Shown one piece after another: positions 1-9,471 of a stretch of DNA of 64,000 nt (position 1 is the stretch's first letter; each line of letters opens with the position of its first letter). This DNA comes from Saprospiraceae bacterium (GTDB lineage Bacteria; Bacteroidota; Bacteroidia; Chitinophagales; Saprospiraceae). The notes below the pieces were generated by a model. The model worked only from the letters and a program-made list of their open reading frames with translations, was not told where the DNA came from and searched no databases. The position numbers and the translations under genes are program-made. The stretch is from contig JAWKLJ010000002.1 in NCBI GenBank assembly GCA_041392805.1, positions 2,123,001 through 2,187,000 on the forward strand, in the 5' to 3' direction.

Positions 1-56
1 AAAACTTCTATTTAAAAAAGACAATTGCTTTGAAAAGCGCTCAAAATCATAAACGC

Positions 57-446
57 ATGAATAGTACACTAAAACGCCTATTTCTATTTATTGGTTTTGC
101 CATAGTTTTGTCGACCCCAATAAATGCACAAGATTATTGCTACGTCCGGCTAGGCGATGCCTCAGGTTTGAATACGGATACCTATCAGGCTGGACTAGAA
201 ACAGCCACTCGTGAATTTATCCAGCAATATCCGACACTACAAGACTCCTTTAAAGTCTTTGATTTTGGCTTTTACCTACATCAGGAAAGCTACCAAGGCA
301 GTTTTCCTGAAGTTCTCCAACAAAAGATTGACGAAGTGGCTAACCTTAGTCCGTACTATTTGCTATTTGGGAAGCAGACAGATAAAACGGGGGTGTACAC
401 TAAGTTCTGGGTAGACCTGAAATTACCTGGATCCGGACAATTTTAA
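57..446 (+). CDS. Secreted hypothetical protein, probably frameshifted
   Basis: The protein opens with a signal peptide (MNSTLKRLFLFIGFAIV followed by a small-residue site near INAQ) and was started at the ATG at 57 rather than the TTG at 30. No known domain was recognised. The stop at 444 may come from a frameshift: removing one A from the AAA near 421 lets the reading continue as DLNYLDPDNFNALIWWHLTL, which looks like natural protein, up to a stop near 528. The gene may once have been the N-terminal part of the toxin-like protein that follows. Function is unknown, and export is the only inference made. Confidence 0.45.
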   Translation: MNSTLKRLFLFIGFAIVLSTPINAQDYCYVRLGDASGLNTDTYQAGLETATREFIQQYPTLQDSFKVFDFGFYLHQESYQGSFPEVLQQKIDEVANLSPYYLLFGKQTDKTGVYTKFWVDLKLPGSGQF

Positions 447-458
447 TGCCTTGATCTG

Positions 459-1190
459 GTGGCATCTGACTTTAGAGAAAACCTTAAACAGAGAATCACC
501 AGCTCCCCGTCGTTTGCAGCCAAAATGATTTCCTCTGTCCCGCTCCCTAATAAATCACCAAAATTAAAAGATGATTTTGTTAATGCTTCAGATAAAGATT
601 TATATATTAATGGCTTTATTGGAGGGCAGCTGAGGCATTCTGAATTAGATGATTTAAATTTATTATTAAGAGAAACAGCAGATTTATTTACAGACAATTA
701 TCCCCCTCAATATTTGCCTCAGATTAAGCAGACAAGGCTTGAGGAGCTTTCTAATCAATTAGGAAGTTTTAATGGTTACTTAAGCAATTTAGATAATTTA
801 TCTAATGGGGTTGAAATAAGCTTTAAATCCCAGCATTTTAATCCAATTGAAAATGCTTATCAGGTTGGATCAGCTTGGACTAAATTAAAAATACATATTC
901 AAAATAGTAGGATATACGGAGTCACACCATTACCCTCTAATATGGAGCCTTACGATTTTTTAATCACTCTTGATGGCCAGCTTAAAATAGGGCTGGGACA
1001 TTTTAATCTTTCTGATAAGGCAAATAAGGTTTTGGGTGCAGGGAGATTAAAAATTAACATTGATGGTAAAATTTGGTGGATTGATGTAGGATCTGGTCAT
1101 TACAGACCGGGAGAAGATAACCCAGCAGAGGTTGAGGCCATTAGAACGCTGTTAAGAAAAAATAAATTGACAGCATTTTTAGGGGAATAA
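459..1190 (+). pseudogene. Toxin-like C-terminal domain, probable remnant of a larger protein
   Basis: This open frame has only a GTG start at 459 (first internal ATG at 525) and no signal peptide, and it lies in the same frame as the secreted fragment upstream, beyond a stop codon. The last 70 residues carry a glycine-rich segment, GRLKINIDGKIWWIDVGSGH, followed by YRPGE. The SGHYRP type of motif recurs in C-terminal domains of bacterial secreted effectors. The gene directly downstream has the size and position of an immunity gene. I infer the end of a polymorphic-toxin-like protein whose front has been lost or frameshifted. No catalytic residues can be assigned. Confidence 0.35.
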
Positions 1191-1199
1191 AAAAATTAT

Positions 1200-1637
1200 A
1201 TGGAAAAAGATTTCTTTAAAGCAATGGAATCAAAATTGGCAGGTGATTTTTTTGGACCTTTTAGGTTTTCTAGGTATATGTTAAAGTATATAAATTACTG
1301 GGAATTAATTACTTATGACCAGATCAAAGAAATAGTGGAGTTGATTAAATACAATGGATCAACCTATACGTTTTTTCCTTTCTGTTATCTTTACCTTGAA
1401 ATAGATCTTTATAAGTATTATATAGAAAAATCTTATGACCCATCATGGAATAAGGAAAAGGCAAATATCCAGATTGAAGGCTTTGCCTCACATCCATTGG
1501 AGGCTGAGGAAAAAAGCAATAAGTTAGACGAATTTAAACAGTTAATTCCCAAATTAAAAAAGATAAAAAAAAGGCTAATAGAAGAAGGTGCATACATTGC
1601 ATCAGATGGCACTAAAAATTTAAAGAATATTTTATAG
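1200..1637 (+). CDS. Small hypothetical protein, putative immunity protein
   Basis: This 145-residue soluble protein starts 9 bases after the toxin-like frame and has no signal peptide. It is rich in aromatic residues in its first half (YINYWELITYDQI, FFPFCYLYLEIDLYKYY) and ends in a charged lysine-rich helix. It is AT-rich compared with the metabolic genes further right. No family was recognised. Placement immediately downstream of a toxin-like C-terminus is the classic arrangement for an immunity protein, and that is the only basis for the call. Confidence 0.35.
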   Translation: MEKDFFKAMESKLAGDFFGPFRFSRYMLKYINYWELITYDQIKEIVELIKYNGSTYTFFPFCYLYLEIDLYKYYIEKSYDPSWNKEKANIQIEGFASHPLEAEEKSNKLDEFKQLIPKLKKIKKRLIEEGAYIASDGTKNLKNIL

Positions 1638-1739
1638 TACAACTTTAGGGTCAGTAATATTTAAGGTAATAAGTAAATTTTATCCACAATAACCTGATTT
1701 TCAGCTACTTGAAATAACGTTTCAAACGAAAAGGTCAAA

Positions 1740-1992
1740 ATGAACCTAAATAGTTACAGCGAAATTAATGCAAGAGGGTTTTCATTACAAATCAATTTTT
1801 TGGTCAGGTGGGCAAAGTCAAGGTAAGGCATTTAGTTATGGAGCAGATGATTTGTCATTTTCTCATTCGCAGGGAGGTTTTGGTCATTGGACAAATAGTT
1901 TAGGACGCGGTCAACTTCCTCCAAGTATTGCTGATGATTTGAGTAATTTAGATGAAATTGTTAATTGGATTAAAAATATAGAGGGATTATAA
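1740..1992 (+). pseudogene. Frameshifted small protein, possible second immunity-like gene
   Basis: An ATG at 1740 opens a frame reading MNLNSYSEINARGFSLQINF that runs out of frame in a run of six T (1796-1801). With five T the reading continues smoothly as NFWSGGQSQGKAFSYGADD and ends at 1992 with DEIVNWIKNIEGL. The whole would be about 83 residues. A short acidic protein after an immunity-type gene fits an orphan immunity cassette, but no family was recognised. The frameshift is either a sequencing error or true decay. Confidence 0.35.
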
Positions 1993-2039
1993 TGTATAAT
2001 TACTCTACCCTACTAAAAAGTTAGTGGGGGTGAAAAAAT

Positions 2040-2095
2040 CATAAGGAAGCGTCATATTTGGGTTACCACACTCAAAAACGACTAACTTCCTTATG
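2040..2095 (+). promoter_or_regulatory. Hairpin covering the transposase start codon
   Basis: CATAAGGAAG at 2040-2049 is the exact reverse complement of CTTCCTTATG at 2086-2095, and the last three bases are the ATG of the transposase. An RNA transcribed from outside the element would fold and hide the start codon. Several IS families, including IS10, are known to use structure at the start to block translation of read-through transcripts. The pairing is seen in the sequence; the regulatory role is inferred. Confidence 0.5.
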
Positions 2096-2956
2096 AAGCA
2101 ATATTGCTGCGCCGAAGTTACGGCGATTCTGGACAAAGTGCCAATGGTAAAGAATCTGGCTCGCAAAAAATTCATCGTACTTTTTGTTTTGGCGATGATC
2201 AAAACCCGATCGGTAGAGTTTTGTGAGGTAGCTCAAGCCCTTAATGACGAGGTCAAAGCCTCTTCTAATGAAGTCAGGATACAAGATTTCTTCCGAGAGG
2301 TGTCCCTAGACTACGAACAGGTAGCCCTATTGTTAGCGATGTTCTTACCCAAAAGAGGGAAAGTAACCTTATGTATTGATCGAACAGAATGGGACTTTGG
2401 CAAATGCCAGGTCAATATCCTGATGATTGTGGTGCGTTGCCGGCATATTAGTATTCCCTTGTATTGGGAGATGCTGGACAATAATAGCGGCAACTCCAAT
2501 ACGAGTGATCGAATCGATCTGCTCAAAAAATGTATCCGGCTATTAGGTAAACGCATTGGCTTATTCCTTGGCGACCGGGAGTTTATCGGACATCGTTGGC
2601 TGAAATTCCTGAAAGATCAAGATATTCGGTTTTGCGTTAGGGTACCGAGGCATCATAAAATCACTCGTCAGCTAGGGCTCAATGAACATGTTTATACGAT
2701 TGAGCAACTACTCCAAGACCGCAAAATAGTACGGCTGAGTGGTTGTAGGGTAGATGGCATCTGGGGCAATGTGTATGGCAAAGTCCTTAAAGACGGTGAT
2801 TTGCTGTTTCTATTTGGCACGGCCAAAGTAGATTACCTGGCCCAACTATACAAGAAACGATGGCGAATCGAATGCTTCTTTCAAAATGTGAAGAAGCGAG
2901 GCTTTGATTTGGAGTCTACACATCCCATGATCAACGCTTTTTTAAATCGCTTATGA
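2093..2956 (+). pseudogene. IS4-family transposase, C-terminally truncated
   Basis: The protein shows the DDE transposase core of the IS4 family: Asp96 in CIDRTEW, Asp161 in FLGDREFIGH, and Glu260 in the YKKRWRIECFFQNVK form of the Y-(2)-R-(3)-E-(6)-K signature. It stops 23 residues after that signature, whereas IS4 transposases usually continue for 50-100 residues more. In another frame just downstream (about 2971-3015) a basic tail AKHKSWPRRLKTLLQ is readable. That fits an internal deletion, though it may be chance. The copy is probably inactive. Confidence 0.75.
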
Positions 2957-3010
2957 TTTACTTAAAGCTAAACACAAAAGTTGGCCGAGAAGGTTAAAAA
3001 CACTATTACA

Positions 3011-3964
3011 ATGATAAAACGAATTTTAATTTTCCTAATTCTAACGCATTGTATCTGCATAGGCAGTATAGTAGGGCAAGAAGAAAAGTTGCAATTACAG
3101 CTTCAAGTAAATAATTCAGAAACCGGATTTCTGGAACCCTTGTCCTATTCGCTAATTTTAAGAAACACTGGTTTACAGTCGGAGCAAATAAGAAAACCAT
3201 GGGATCTCTTTATTCCTGAATTGCAGTTGTATAATACAAAAACAGGACAATGGGAAAAGTTAAACAGATCTGACCTTTCGGACTTTCTTAAATATGACTT
3301 CATTGCAAAAGAAGTATATCCTGCTAGCCAAGTTTTTACTTTGGATTCACAATCTTTTGTGAATAGGGCCTTTACGTACCTGTTTATACAAGGATCTGAG
3401 ATTTCTAAACAATATATACTTAAGGAAAAAGAGAAAATAAGATTAAGAGCAGTTTATTTTCCTGCATTAGGTGATAAGACTAGGACGGTGGTTTCCAATG
3501 AGGTCGAAGTTATTATAAAATCTTATCAGGGAGAAGATCAAAATGCTGTGACATGGCTTTTGAAACAACCCATTCCACATTTCCTCTTTGAGCAGCCGTT
3601 AATGGAGGCTTATTGGGGCATTTATACGTTTGAACATAATTTTGCAGTCAGCGAAAAGACTATAGAGTTTATCAATCTATTTCCTCAATCTAAGTTTATC
3701 GGCTGGGCCCAATTGAATCTAGTTAAGTATTACGTGGTACAAGCGCGGCTTTTTCCTGATGGGGCTATATCAAACTTAAGGCAAGCTGAAGAGGTATTTC
3801 AACAAGCTCTGTCAAAAATGAAGTTGCCTTCAAGACTTTTTCAAACTAATATGGAAAGTGTATATGAAGAACTTATCCAACAAAAATTGTCTAACAATAT
3901 GTATTCTTCTATAGATCAGTATTGGGAAGAACTCAGTAGAATAGATGCTATGTTTGACAGATAA
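3011..3964 (+). CDS. Secreted hypothetical protein
   Basis: The start was placed at the ATG at 3011, because MIKRILIFLILTHCICIGSI is a convincing signal peptide and the longer frame from 2981 reads through IS remnant sequence. The first half (about residues 25-165) looks like a beta-rich domain of the kind that follows export (LSYSLILRNTGLQSEQIRKP). The second half is helical (WAQLNLVKYYVVQA, LRQAEEVFQQAL) and may hold TPR-like helices. No named family was recognised. The gene stands alone between an IS remnant and a truncated gene. Confidence 0.6.
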   Translation: MIKRILIFLILTHCICIGSIVGQEEKLQLQLQVNNSETGFLEPLSYSLILRNTGLQSEQIRKPWDLFIPELQLYNTKTGQWEKLNRSDLSDFLKYDFIAKEVYPASQVFTLDSQSFVNRAFTYLFIQGSEISKQYILKEKEKIRLRAVYFPALGDKTRTVVSNEVEVIIKSYQGEDQNAVTWLLKQPIPHFLFEQPLMEAYWGIYTFEHNFAVSEKTIEFINLFPQSKFIGWAQLNLVKYYVVQARLFPDGAISNLRQAEEVFQQALSKMKLPSRLFQTNMESVYEELIQQKLSNNMYSSIDQYWEELSRIDAMFDR

Positions 3965-4382
3965 GTTTTGAAACTTCTTGCTCTACATAGTCTAAAACCC
4001 ACCTAGCCCGCTCGTCGTCGTTTGTAACGACGGCGAAATATCAGTACATGGAAGCCCGTGTCTTCATTAGCTGTTGCGGTACGTTCATACATCGCTACAG
4101 CCGAGTCAATCCATAATGGCCAAGCATTCGTATACTAAGCTTATTGCAGTCTTATTATCAAAATCCGCCATCTAAAAGACAAAAAGGCGCGCCTAATAAT
4201 TTCATATCAGTAAAGAAAACAATATCTTGTCGCCTGTTAAAGACGAAATTAGCGCGCTCCATATGCTCCTGTATAAAAGTAAAACATTTCAAGGCAGAAT
4301 ATTGTCTTCCCTTCTCCTGATCAGGCTGATTTTGGTGCGCCCATCCTATACATTTTTCAATTATTTATCAAATATTCAAAAC
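3965..4382. other. Intergenic stretch with a short palindromic repeat
   Basis: No convincing gene is present. It contains the dispersed palindrome at 4010-4031 and AT-rich sequence leading into the ELR-repeat fragment. The open frame that begins at 4227 is not supported upstream of 4383, where a signal peptide begins. Confidence 0.5.
4010..4031 (-). repeat. Dispersed short palindromic repeat, copy 1
   Basis: The 22 bases from GCTCGTCGTC to GTAACGAC recur as an exact reverse complement at 38834-38855. Inside is the hairpin GTCGTT-TGT-AACGAC. Both copies are in or at the edge of intergenic DNA, as expected for a small REP-like palindromic repeat. Confidence 0.55.
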
Positions 4383-4901
4383 ATGAAATCACCCTTACTG
4401 GTATTGATTGGCCTACTAAGTTTTGGCCTTTTAAGTGGACAAAGCATAAACCTGCTTAAAGACATCAAGGCAGGATCAGCCAATGGCATCACCTTTGTAG
4501 ACAAGGCAAGCATTGCCTACAATGACCAATTTATCTTTGCCGCAGAAGATGCAGATCACGGAAGCGAAATCTGGATATCGGATGGCACCAGCGAAGGAAC
4601 CAGGCTTTTAGCCGATATCAATCCTGGGACAGGAGGCTCCAAGTGTCAGAACTTTTATCTGGTCAACAACAAAGTCCTTTTTACTGCTGAACATCCAGAC
4701 TACGGAAAAGAAATATGGACTACCGATGGAACCAGCGAAGGAACCAGTTTATTGAAAGACATCTTTACAGGCTCAAGTGCGCCTGGTTTTTACTTGCAAA
4801 TCCCATTTTTTATAAATATATTTGTCATGACAACTATTACTATGACAATTAAATGTAAAAAATATGGCTTCCCTAACCGCACCAATCCCAAAAATATTTG
4901 A
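4383..4901 (+). pseudogene. ELR-repeat secreted protein, truncated
   Basis: After a signal peptide (MKSPLLVLIGLLSFGLLSGQ) come two units of the ELR-type repeat, GSEIWISDGTSEGTRLLADI and GKEIWTTDGTSEGTSLLKDI. These repeats occur many times in large exported Bacteroidota proteins that end in a T9SS sorting domain. Here only two remain. From about residue 138 the sequence turns into an unrelated hydrophobic tail (FFINIFVMTTITMTIK) with no sorting domain, and it runs 38 bases into hppD in another frame. It looks like the front end of a gene whose body was deleted when hppD was joined to it. Confidence 0.6.
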
Positions 4902-6000
4902 AAAAGCTGCTGATTTTATGCCGATCAACGGTACGGATTACCTGGAAATATATGTGAGCAATGCCAAACAAGCCGCTCATTATTACCGAACGGCCTTTGG
5001 CTTTCAGCCCCTGGCCTATAAAGGCTTAGAAACAGGCTCCAAGGGGGTGGAATCATATGTAGTCGAACAAGGAAAGATTCGTTTAGTGCTCACTTCGCCG
5101 CTAAAAAGCGGTACCGAGGTAGGTAAGCACATCGACAAGCATGGAGATGGGGTCAAAGTGACGGCTCTTTGGGTGGATGATGCCACTTATGCTTTTAATG
5201 AGACCGTAAAGAGAGGCGCCAAACCCGCGATGGAACCCATGGTGGAAGAAGATTCGGAAGGCAGGGTTGTTCGATCAGCCATTCATACCTACGGAGAGGT
5301 CTTGCATGTCTTCGTGGAGCGCAAAGCCTACCATGGCGTCTTTTTACCTGGCTTTCAAAAATGGGAAACACCAGGCTTTGAAACCCCTGCTGTAGGCCTA
5401 AAATACATTGACCATATGGTCGGAAATGTAGCCTTGGGAAAAATGAATGAATGGGTCAAGTTTTACCAGGAAGTCATGGGCTTCGCCCAGATTCTATCTT
5501 TTGATGACAAAGACATTGCGACCGACTATACAGCATTGATGAGCAAGGTGATGAGTAATGGGAATGGTCGGATTAAATTCCCCATCAATGAACCTGCTCC
5601 TGGACTGAAAAAATCGCAAGTGGAAGAATACCTAACCTTTTACGAGGGTGAAGGCGTACAACATATCGCGGTGGCGACGGATGATATTATCGCCACTGTA
5701 TCAGCCTTGCGGGCTAATGGGGTTGAGTTTTTGGCAGTGCCTCCAACTTATTACGATGCATTGACCGAGCGGGTAGGGGAGATAGCTGAAGACTTGGAAG
5801 CCTTGAAAACGCTAAATATTTTGGTAGATCGGGACGAAGAAGGCTATCTGCTACAAATTTTCACCAAGACGGTCCAGGCTCGACCTACTATGTTTTTTGA
5901 AATCATCCAACGCAAAGGTGCGATGTCCTTTGGGAAGGGTAATTTCAAAGCTTTATTTGAAGCGCTTGAGCGGGAACAGGCCCTGCGCGGAACTTTATAG
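4864..6000 (+). CDS. hppD: 4-hydroxyphenylpyruvate dioxygenase
   Basis: This enzyme converts 4-hydroxyphenylpyruvate to homogentisate in tyrosine degradation, using non-haem iron and oxygen. The 378-residue length is normal. Two vicinal-oxygen-chelate domains are visible, and the iron ligands are His184 (YIDHMVGN), His267 (GVQHIAVAT) and Glu346 (TMFFEIIQRKG). The C-terminal gate region QRKGAMSFGKGNFKALFEA is typical. The start codon overlaps the truncated ELR gene in another frame. The downstream enzymes hmgA and fahA lie about 17 kb away at 22877-25299, so the pathway is split in this genome. Confidence 0.95.
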   Translation: MASLTAPIPKIFEKAADFMPINGTDYLEIYVSNAKQAAHYYRTAFGFQPLAYKGLETGSKGVESYVVEQGKIRLVLTSPLKSGTEVGKHIDKHGDGVKVTALWVDDATYAFNETVKRGAKPAMEPMVEEDSEGRVVRSAIHTYGEVLHVFVERKAYHGVFLPGFQKWETPGFETPAVGLKYIDHMVGNVALGKMNEWVKFYQEVMGFAQILSFDDKDIATDYTALMSKVMSNGNGRIKFPINEPAPGLKKSQVEEYLTFYEGEGVQHIAVATDDIIATVSALRANGVEFLAVPPTYYDALTERVGEIAEDLEALKTLNILVDRDEEGYLLQIFTKTVQARPTMFFEIIQRKGAMSFGKGNFKALFEALEREQALRGTL

Positions 6001-6006
6001 AACTAT

Positions 6007-6058
6007 GAGAGGACAGCGAAAAACCGGAGAGGCTAATCGGCCTGTTGTCCTCTCCCTT
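6007..6058 (+). terminator. Stem-loop terminator after hppD
   Basis: GAGAGGACA at 6007-6015 pairs exactly with TGTCCTCTC at 6046-6054, with a smaller GGCTAATCGGCC hairpin in the loop and a pyrimidine-rich CCTTCTT tail. It begins 6 bases after the hppD stop codon. Confidence 0.5.
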
Positions 6059-6078
6059 CTTGATATTATGCAGCCGCA

Positions 6079-6125
6079 GACATCAGCAGTTTACCGAAGG
6101 TGGACCTGGCCAAACTGCTGATGTC
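6079..6125. repeat. Perfect 14-bp inverted repeat
   Basis: GACATCAGCAGTTT at 6079-6092 is the exact reverse complement of AAACTGCTGATGTC at 6112-6125, with a 19-base loop. It sits between the hppD terminator and the MITE-like element. It could be a second terminator or a small palindromic repeat. Confidence 0.5.
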
Positions 6126-6146
6126 TCGCTCGGATGTAATATATTT

Positions 6147-6490
6147 AACGTCAGGTTTGCGATGAAGGAGTCCGCCATTAGCAGATTCGGCGTTAAAAAA
6201 CAGTCTGAAACGAAGAGCCCGCACAAAAAACTGTTTGAGCTTCGAAGCAACCAGACTCAGCTATAAATAATTGACAATCAACAATATTTAAGTGATCACC
6301 CAAACCCAATGGCGAGTTTCTTTTTGTGCAACGTAGTGGAAGACTGTTTTAGCCGAAGATGCGTCAGGCGGCGGTTTTGGCTCCACCTTTTTCCGCAAAA
6401 AGGTGGAAAAGCAAATTTTGTTGCCAAGTATCCCGGTAAAACCCTGTCACCCAAGCCTTTAAAAGACTATAAGTACTCCAACCTGACGTT
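6147..6490 (-). mobile_element. MITE-like structured element, copy 1
   Basis: This 344-bp non-coding element is bounded by inverted ends, AACGTCAGGTTTGCG at the left and CCAACCTGACGTT at the right, and by a direct duplication of ATATTT (6141-6146 and 6491-6496). Relatives lie at 31264-31654 and 42766-43236 in the opposite orientation. Inside is a hairpin with a 10-bp stem and 4-base loop at 6383-6406, plus other self-complementary stretches (AAACAGT with ACTGTTT, and GCTTCGAAGC). It encodes no transposase; the open frames crossing it are not genes. This is the shortest copy and lacks the internal palindromic units seen in the others. Confidence 0.7.
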
Positions 6491-6524
6491 ATATTTACAA
6501 AAGCACCAACGCCCTTAAAGAGAT

Positions 6525-7639
6525 ATGTCGATTACTAAAAAAGAAATCTCGATTTTCAAACCCTATCTGACTGTAAAAACGGATTATGTCGGTGGAAAAA
6601 CGAGGCAGGATATTGCACCTGGCAAGACGATTTATAAGCTTTCCTCCAATGAAAACTTATTGGGGGCTTCACCTAAGGCGATGCAGGCCATAAAGGATAG
6701 TTTAGGCGCATTACATGAGTATCCAGATCAAACGGATGCTCGCTTGCTCAAATCTTTAGCCACTTTTTATAAAAATGAGTTGGAGGAATCCCAATTCATA
6801 GCGGCCAATAGTGGATCGGAAATACTTGAAATGATTGCCCGAGCCTTTTTGGAGGTTGATTTGGAATGTATTATTTCCAGTCCAACCTTTATGCCTTACC
6901 GCCTGTTTTCGGAAAAAATGGGTGCCAAGGTGATTGATGTGCCCTTGCTGGGATCGAATTTTGAGTTGGATATAGCCGGGATTTTGCAAGCGATCAACGA
7001 AAGAACCCGTCTCTTGTTCTTGACGACGCCCAACAACCCAACAGGATCTTACCTGCCAAAACCCATCATGGACCAATTGATCAATAGCTTACCTGACCAT
7101 GTGATCGTGGTGGTGGATGAAGTCTATTTTCAATTTGCAGATGCCCCCGATTACAGCACTGCGCTCCCTTTCGTCAAGGCTGGAAAAAACGTCATTGCCG
7201 TCAATAGCTTCTCAAAGGCTTATGGGTTGGCCGGGCTGAGGGTGGGTTATGGCTATTCTACGCCCCCTTTGCTGAACTATATCCGGCAATTATGTCGCCC
7301 CTTTCTTTTGAGTACCCTTAGTTTATCTGCGGCTATAGCTGCCTTGGAAGACGAGATCTTTCTTCAAAAACCATTAACCTCATTCGAAAAGAGAAGGCTT
7401 TTTTATATCAAAAGCTTGACGAATGGAAGGTTCAATACTGGCCCTCCCAGGGTAATTTTTTCCTAATGAAACCACCGATGTCTCCCAATGCATTTGAAGC
7501 AAGCATGCTGGAAAGAGGCATCATGGTACGCCCTGTTGAGAATTTTGGCGCTAGCGGTTGTGTAAGAATAACCATAGGCACCCGAGCGGCCAACGAAGCG
7601 ATGTTAAATGCCTTGAGGCAAGTATTTGAGCTAAGTTGA
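6525..7639 (+). CDS. hisC: Histidinol-phosphate aminotransferase family protein, frameshifted
   Basis: A fold-type I PLP aminotransferase related to histidinol-phosphate aminotransferase. Visible features are SSNENLLG near residue 41, TTPNNPTG (167-174), VVDEVYF with Asp198, and the PLP lysine Lys231 in NSFSKAYGLAGLRVGYGYS. The frame breaks near 7366: with six A instead of five in the run at 7366-7370 it continues as QKTINLIRKEKAFLYQKLDE, then SQGNFFLMKPP and GCVRITIGTRAANEAML, to a stop at 7639. That restores a full-length protein. No other his genes are nearby, so the substrate could be another amino or keto acid. The break is either a sequencing indel or real inactivation. Confidence 0.75.
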
Positions 7640-7709
7640 GTAAAATGCTTATCGAATTCCCGTTCTTTGTGCCTGTGAAAAAAGGGGGAAATGGATCAAA
7701 CTCCAATTT

Positions 7710-9256
7710 ATGCGTCGAAAGGCATTGTTCAGGCACATCTGGCGATTATCTTTTCCAGTATTACTGGCTAATTTACTGCAAACTTCTGTATCTGTTATCG
7801 ATACTTATATGGTGGGTAAGTTAGGCCCGCTAGCCATTGCAGCGGTGGGCATGGGCAATACCATTCGCCTGTTGTTATTGATTACGGTGCTTTCGGTATC
7901 GGGGGGAGCGATGAGCCTGGTGGCCCAAGCTAAAGGAGGACGGGATCCCGAACGCGTTAGCTTTGTCACGAGACAAGGTATTGTTTCCGGCCTATTTTTA
8001 TCAATTGGTTTAGGGCTAATAGGGTTGTTGTTGTCCAGGCCATTGTTGTTATTTATGGAAAATGGCGGGGAGGAGGAGATTCGGTTAGGGATGGATTACT
8101 TGACCATAATTTTTATCGGCACACCATTTTTGGTATTGAATATCATTATGGACCGGCTGATGCAAGGAGCCGGCGACACCTTAACGCCATTGGTCTTAAC
8201 GATTGGAACCGTCGTATTGAATGTTCTTTTCAACTATATCTTCATATTTGGTTGGTGGTTTGTCCCGGCCTACGGGGTAGTTGGTGCAGCAATAGGTACC
8301 GTTTTGGCTAGAATGGTAGTGGTACTACTGACCTTTGTGCTTTTTTATTCAGGCCGGAATGTCATTAAGATTCTTGCGGGGAGCTGGCGCCCTCACTGGC
8401 AGCTGGTAAAAGACATCTTGTCTATAGGTATTCCTTCGGGCATCCAGGGCGTGTTGAGGCATGGCGGCGGATTGGTCGCGATCGGCTTGGTGACGGCCAC
8501 CGAGCTGGGGAACTACGGGGCGGCGGCCTTGTCGATTGGCTGGCAGGTGGAGTCCTTGGCCGCCCAATCGGTGGTGGGCTTGAATGTAGCGGCCACGAGC
8601 CTGGTGGGACAAGCCCTAGGCAAATGGCAAACAGATGCCGCCTACCAGCAGGGGAATATCATGATTATCCTTGGTTTAACCGTTATGGGTTTGCTGATTT
8701 GTCCCATGATCCTTTTTGCACCGGAGCTAATTCATTTATTTGATCCATCTGCTCATCCGTTGGTGCTACAAGGAGGAATTGATTATTTTAAGATCAACAC
8801 CATGTTCCTGCCTGTGACGGCTGTTGCTATCATTATTACCGGAAGCCTTAGGGGGCAGGGGACACCCAACCGGCTATGATTAGCACCTTGGTTGGGCGAA
8901 ATTTGCTCACCATTCTATCTGCCTGGTTTTTGGCATTTCCCCTTAAAATGGGGGCTATGGGCGTTTGGTATGGCATGGTCATTGGCAGGGTTGTAGATGG
9001 CGTTTATATGCTGATCGTTTGGCGGAAGAAGCAATGGTTAATGGTGGCTTTGAAAAAAACAGAAATTTTCCGGAGGCACTTGAAACAATTGTCTTCCAAC
9101 AATTTATCCGCTTTCCTAAGCGAAATAAGGACGGTACAAATGGCCATTCCGATGACGGTAGAAGTGGTACAGGCAGACAAGGTTACCTATAAAGGGCCAA
9201 AACGGGAATTGCAGGTGCATTTTGAAGGAGATAGCTATTCTTTAGCCGATACTTAA
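7710..9256 (+). CDS. MATE-family multidrug exporter, frameshifted
   Basis: A polytopic inner-membrane antiporter of the MATE/NorM type. The first part runs from 7710 to 8879 with about ten hydrophobic segments, including MVGKLGPLAIAAVGMGNTIR and the repeat-junction motif GAGDTLTPL. It ends prematurely in SLRGQGTPNRL. With six G rather than five at 8851-8855 the reading becomes RGAGDTQPAMISTLVGRNLL, the expected second copy of that motif, and joins the frame 8876-9256. The restored length of about 515 residues is slightly long for MATE because of a hydrophilic C-terminal extension. Substrate is unknown. The break may be a sequencing indel. Confidence 0.8.
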
Positions 9257-9333
9257 TTACCCAAGACTAAATTTTACTTTTGTCAAGGATATTTCTCATT
9301 TTTGTTTCAAGAAAAACATTTTAAAAACCAAGA

Positions 9334-9455
9334 GACGGGAAAAAAATAAATGATACCACTTTGATTCGCTAAAATTTTCAAAGCAACTGACTGCAAGGAA
9401 GTTGTCTGAAAATATTCGCGAATCTTTGAAAAAAGTGGTAGCACTTATTTCCGTC
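9334..9455. repeat. Imperfect inverted repeat of about 120 bp
   Basis: The left arm runs from GACGG at 9334 through TACCACTTTGATTCGC (9354-9369). The right arm runs from GCGAATCTTTG (from 9418) through AAAGTGGTA to CCGTC (9451-9455). The two pair with several mismatches and small bulges. It fills most of the gap between the MATE gene and the esterase gene. It may be a terminator or a palindromic repeat; no second copy was seen in the window. Confidence 0.45.
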
Positions 9456-9471
9456 AAACTACTAAGCAAAT

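Noticed and set aside
4227..4382. N-terminal extension of the ELR-repeat fragment
   Set aside because: The signal peptide begins at the ATG at 4383, and the sequence before it looks non-coding.
8849..8880. Programmed frameshift in the MATE gene (ATGA overlap of two frames)
   Set aside because: The overlap looks like translational coupling, but the two halves form one MATE protein and a single missing G restores it. A known slippery site with stimulatory structure was not seen.
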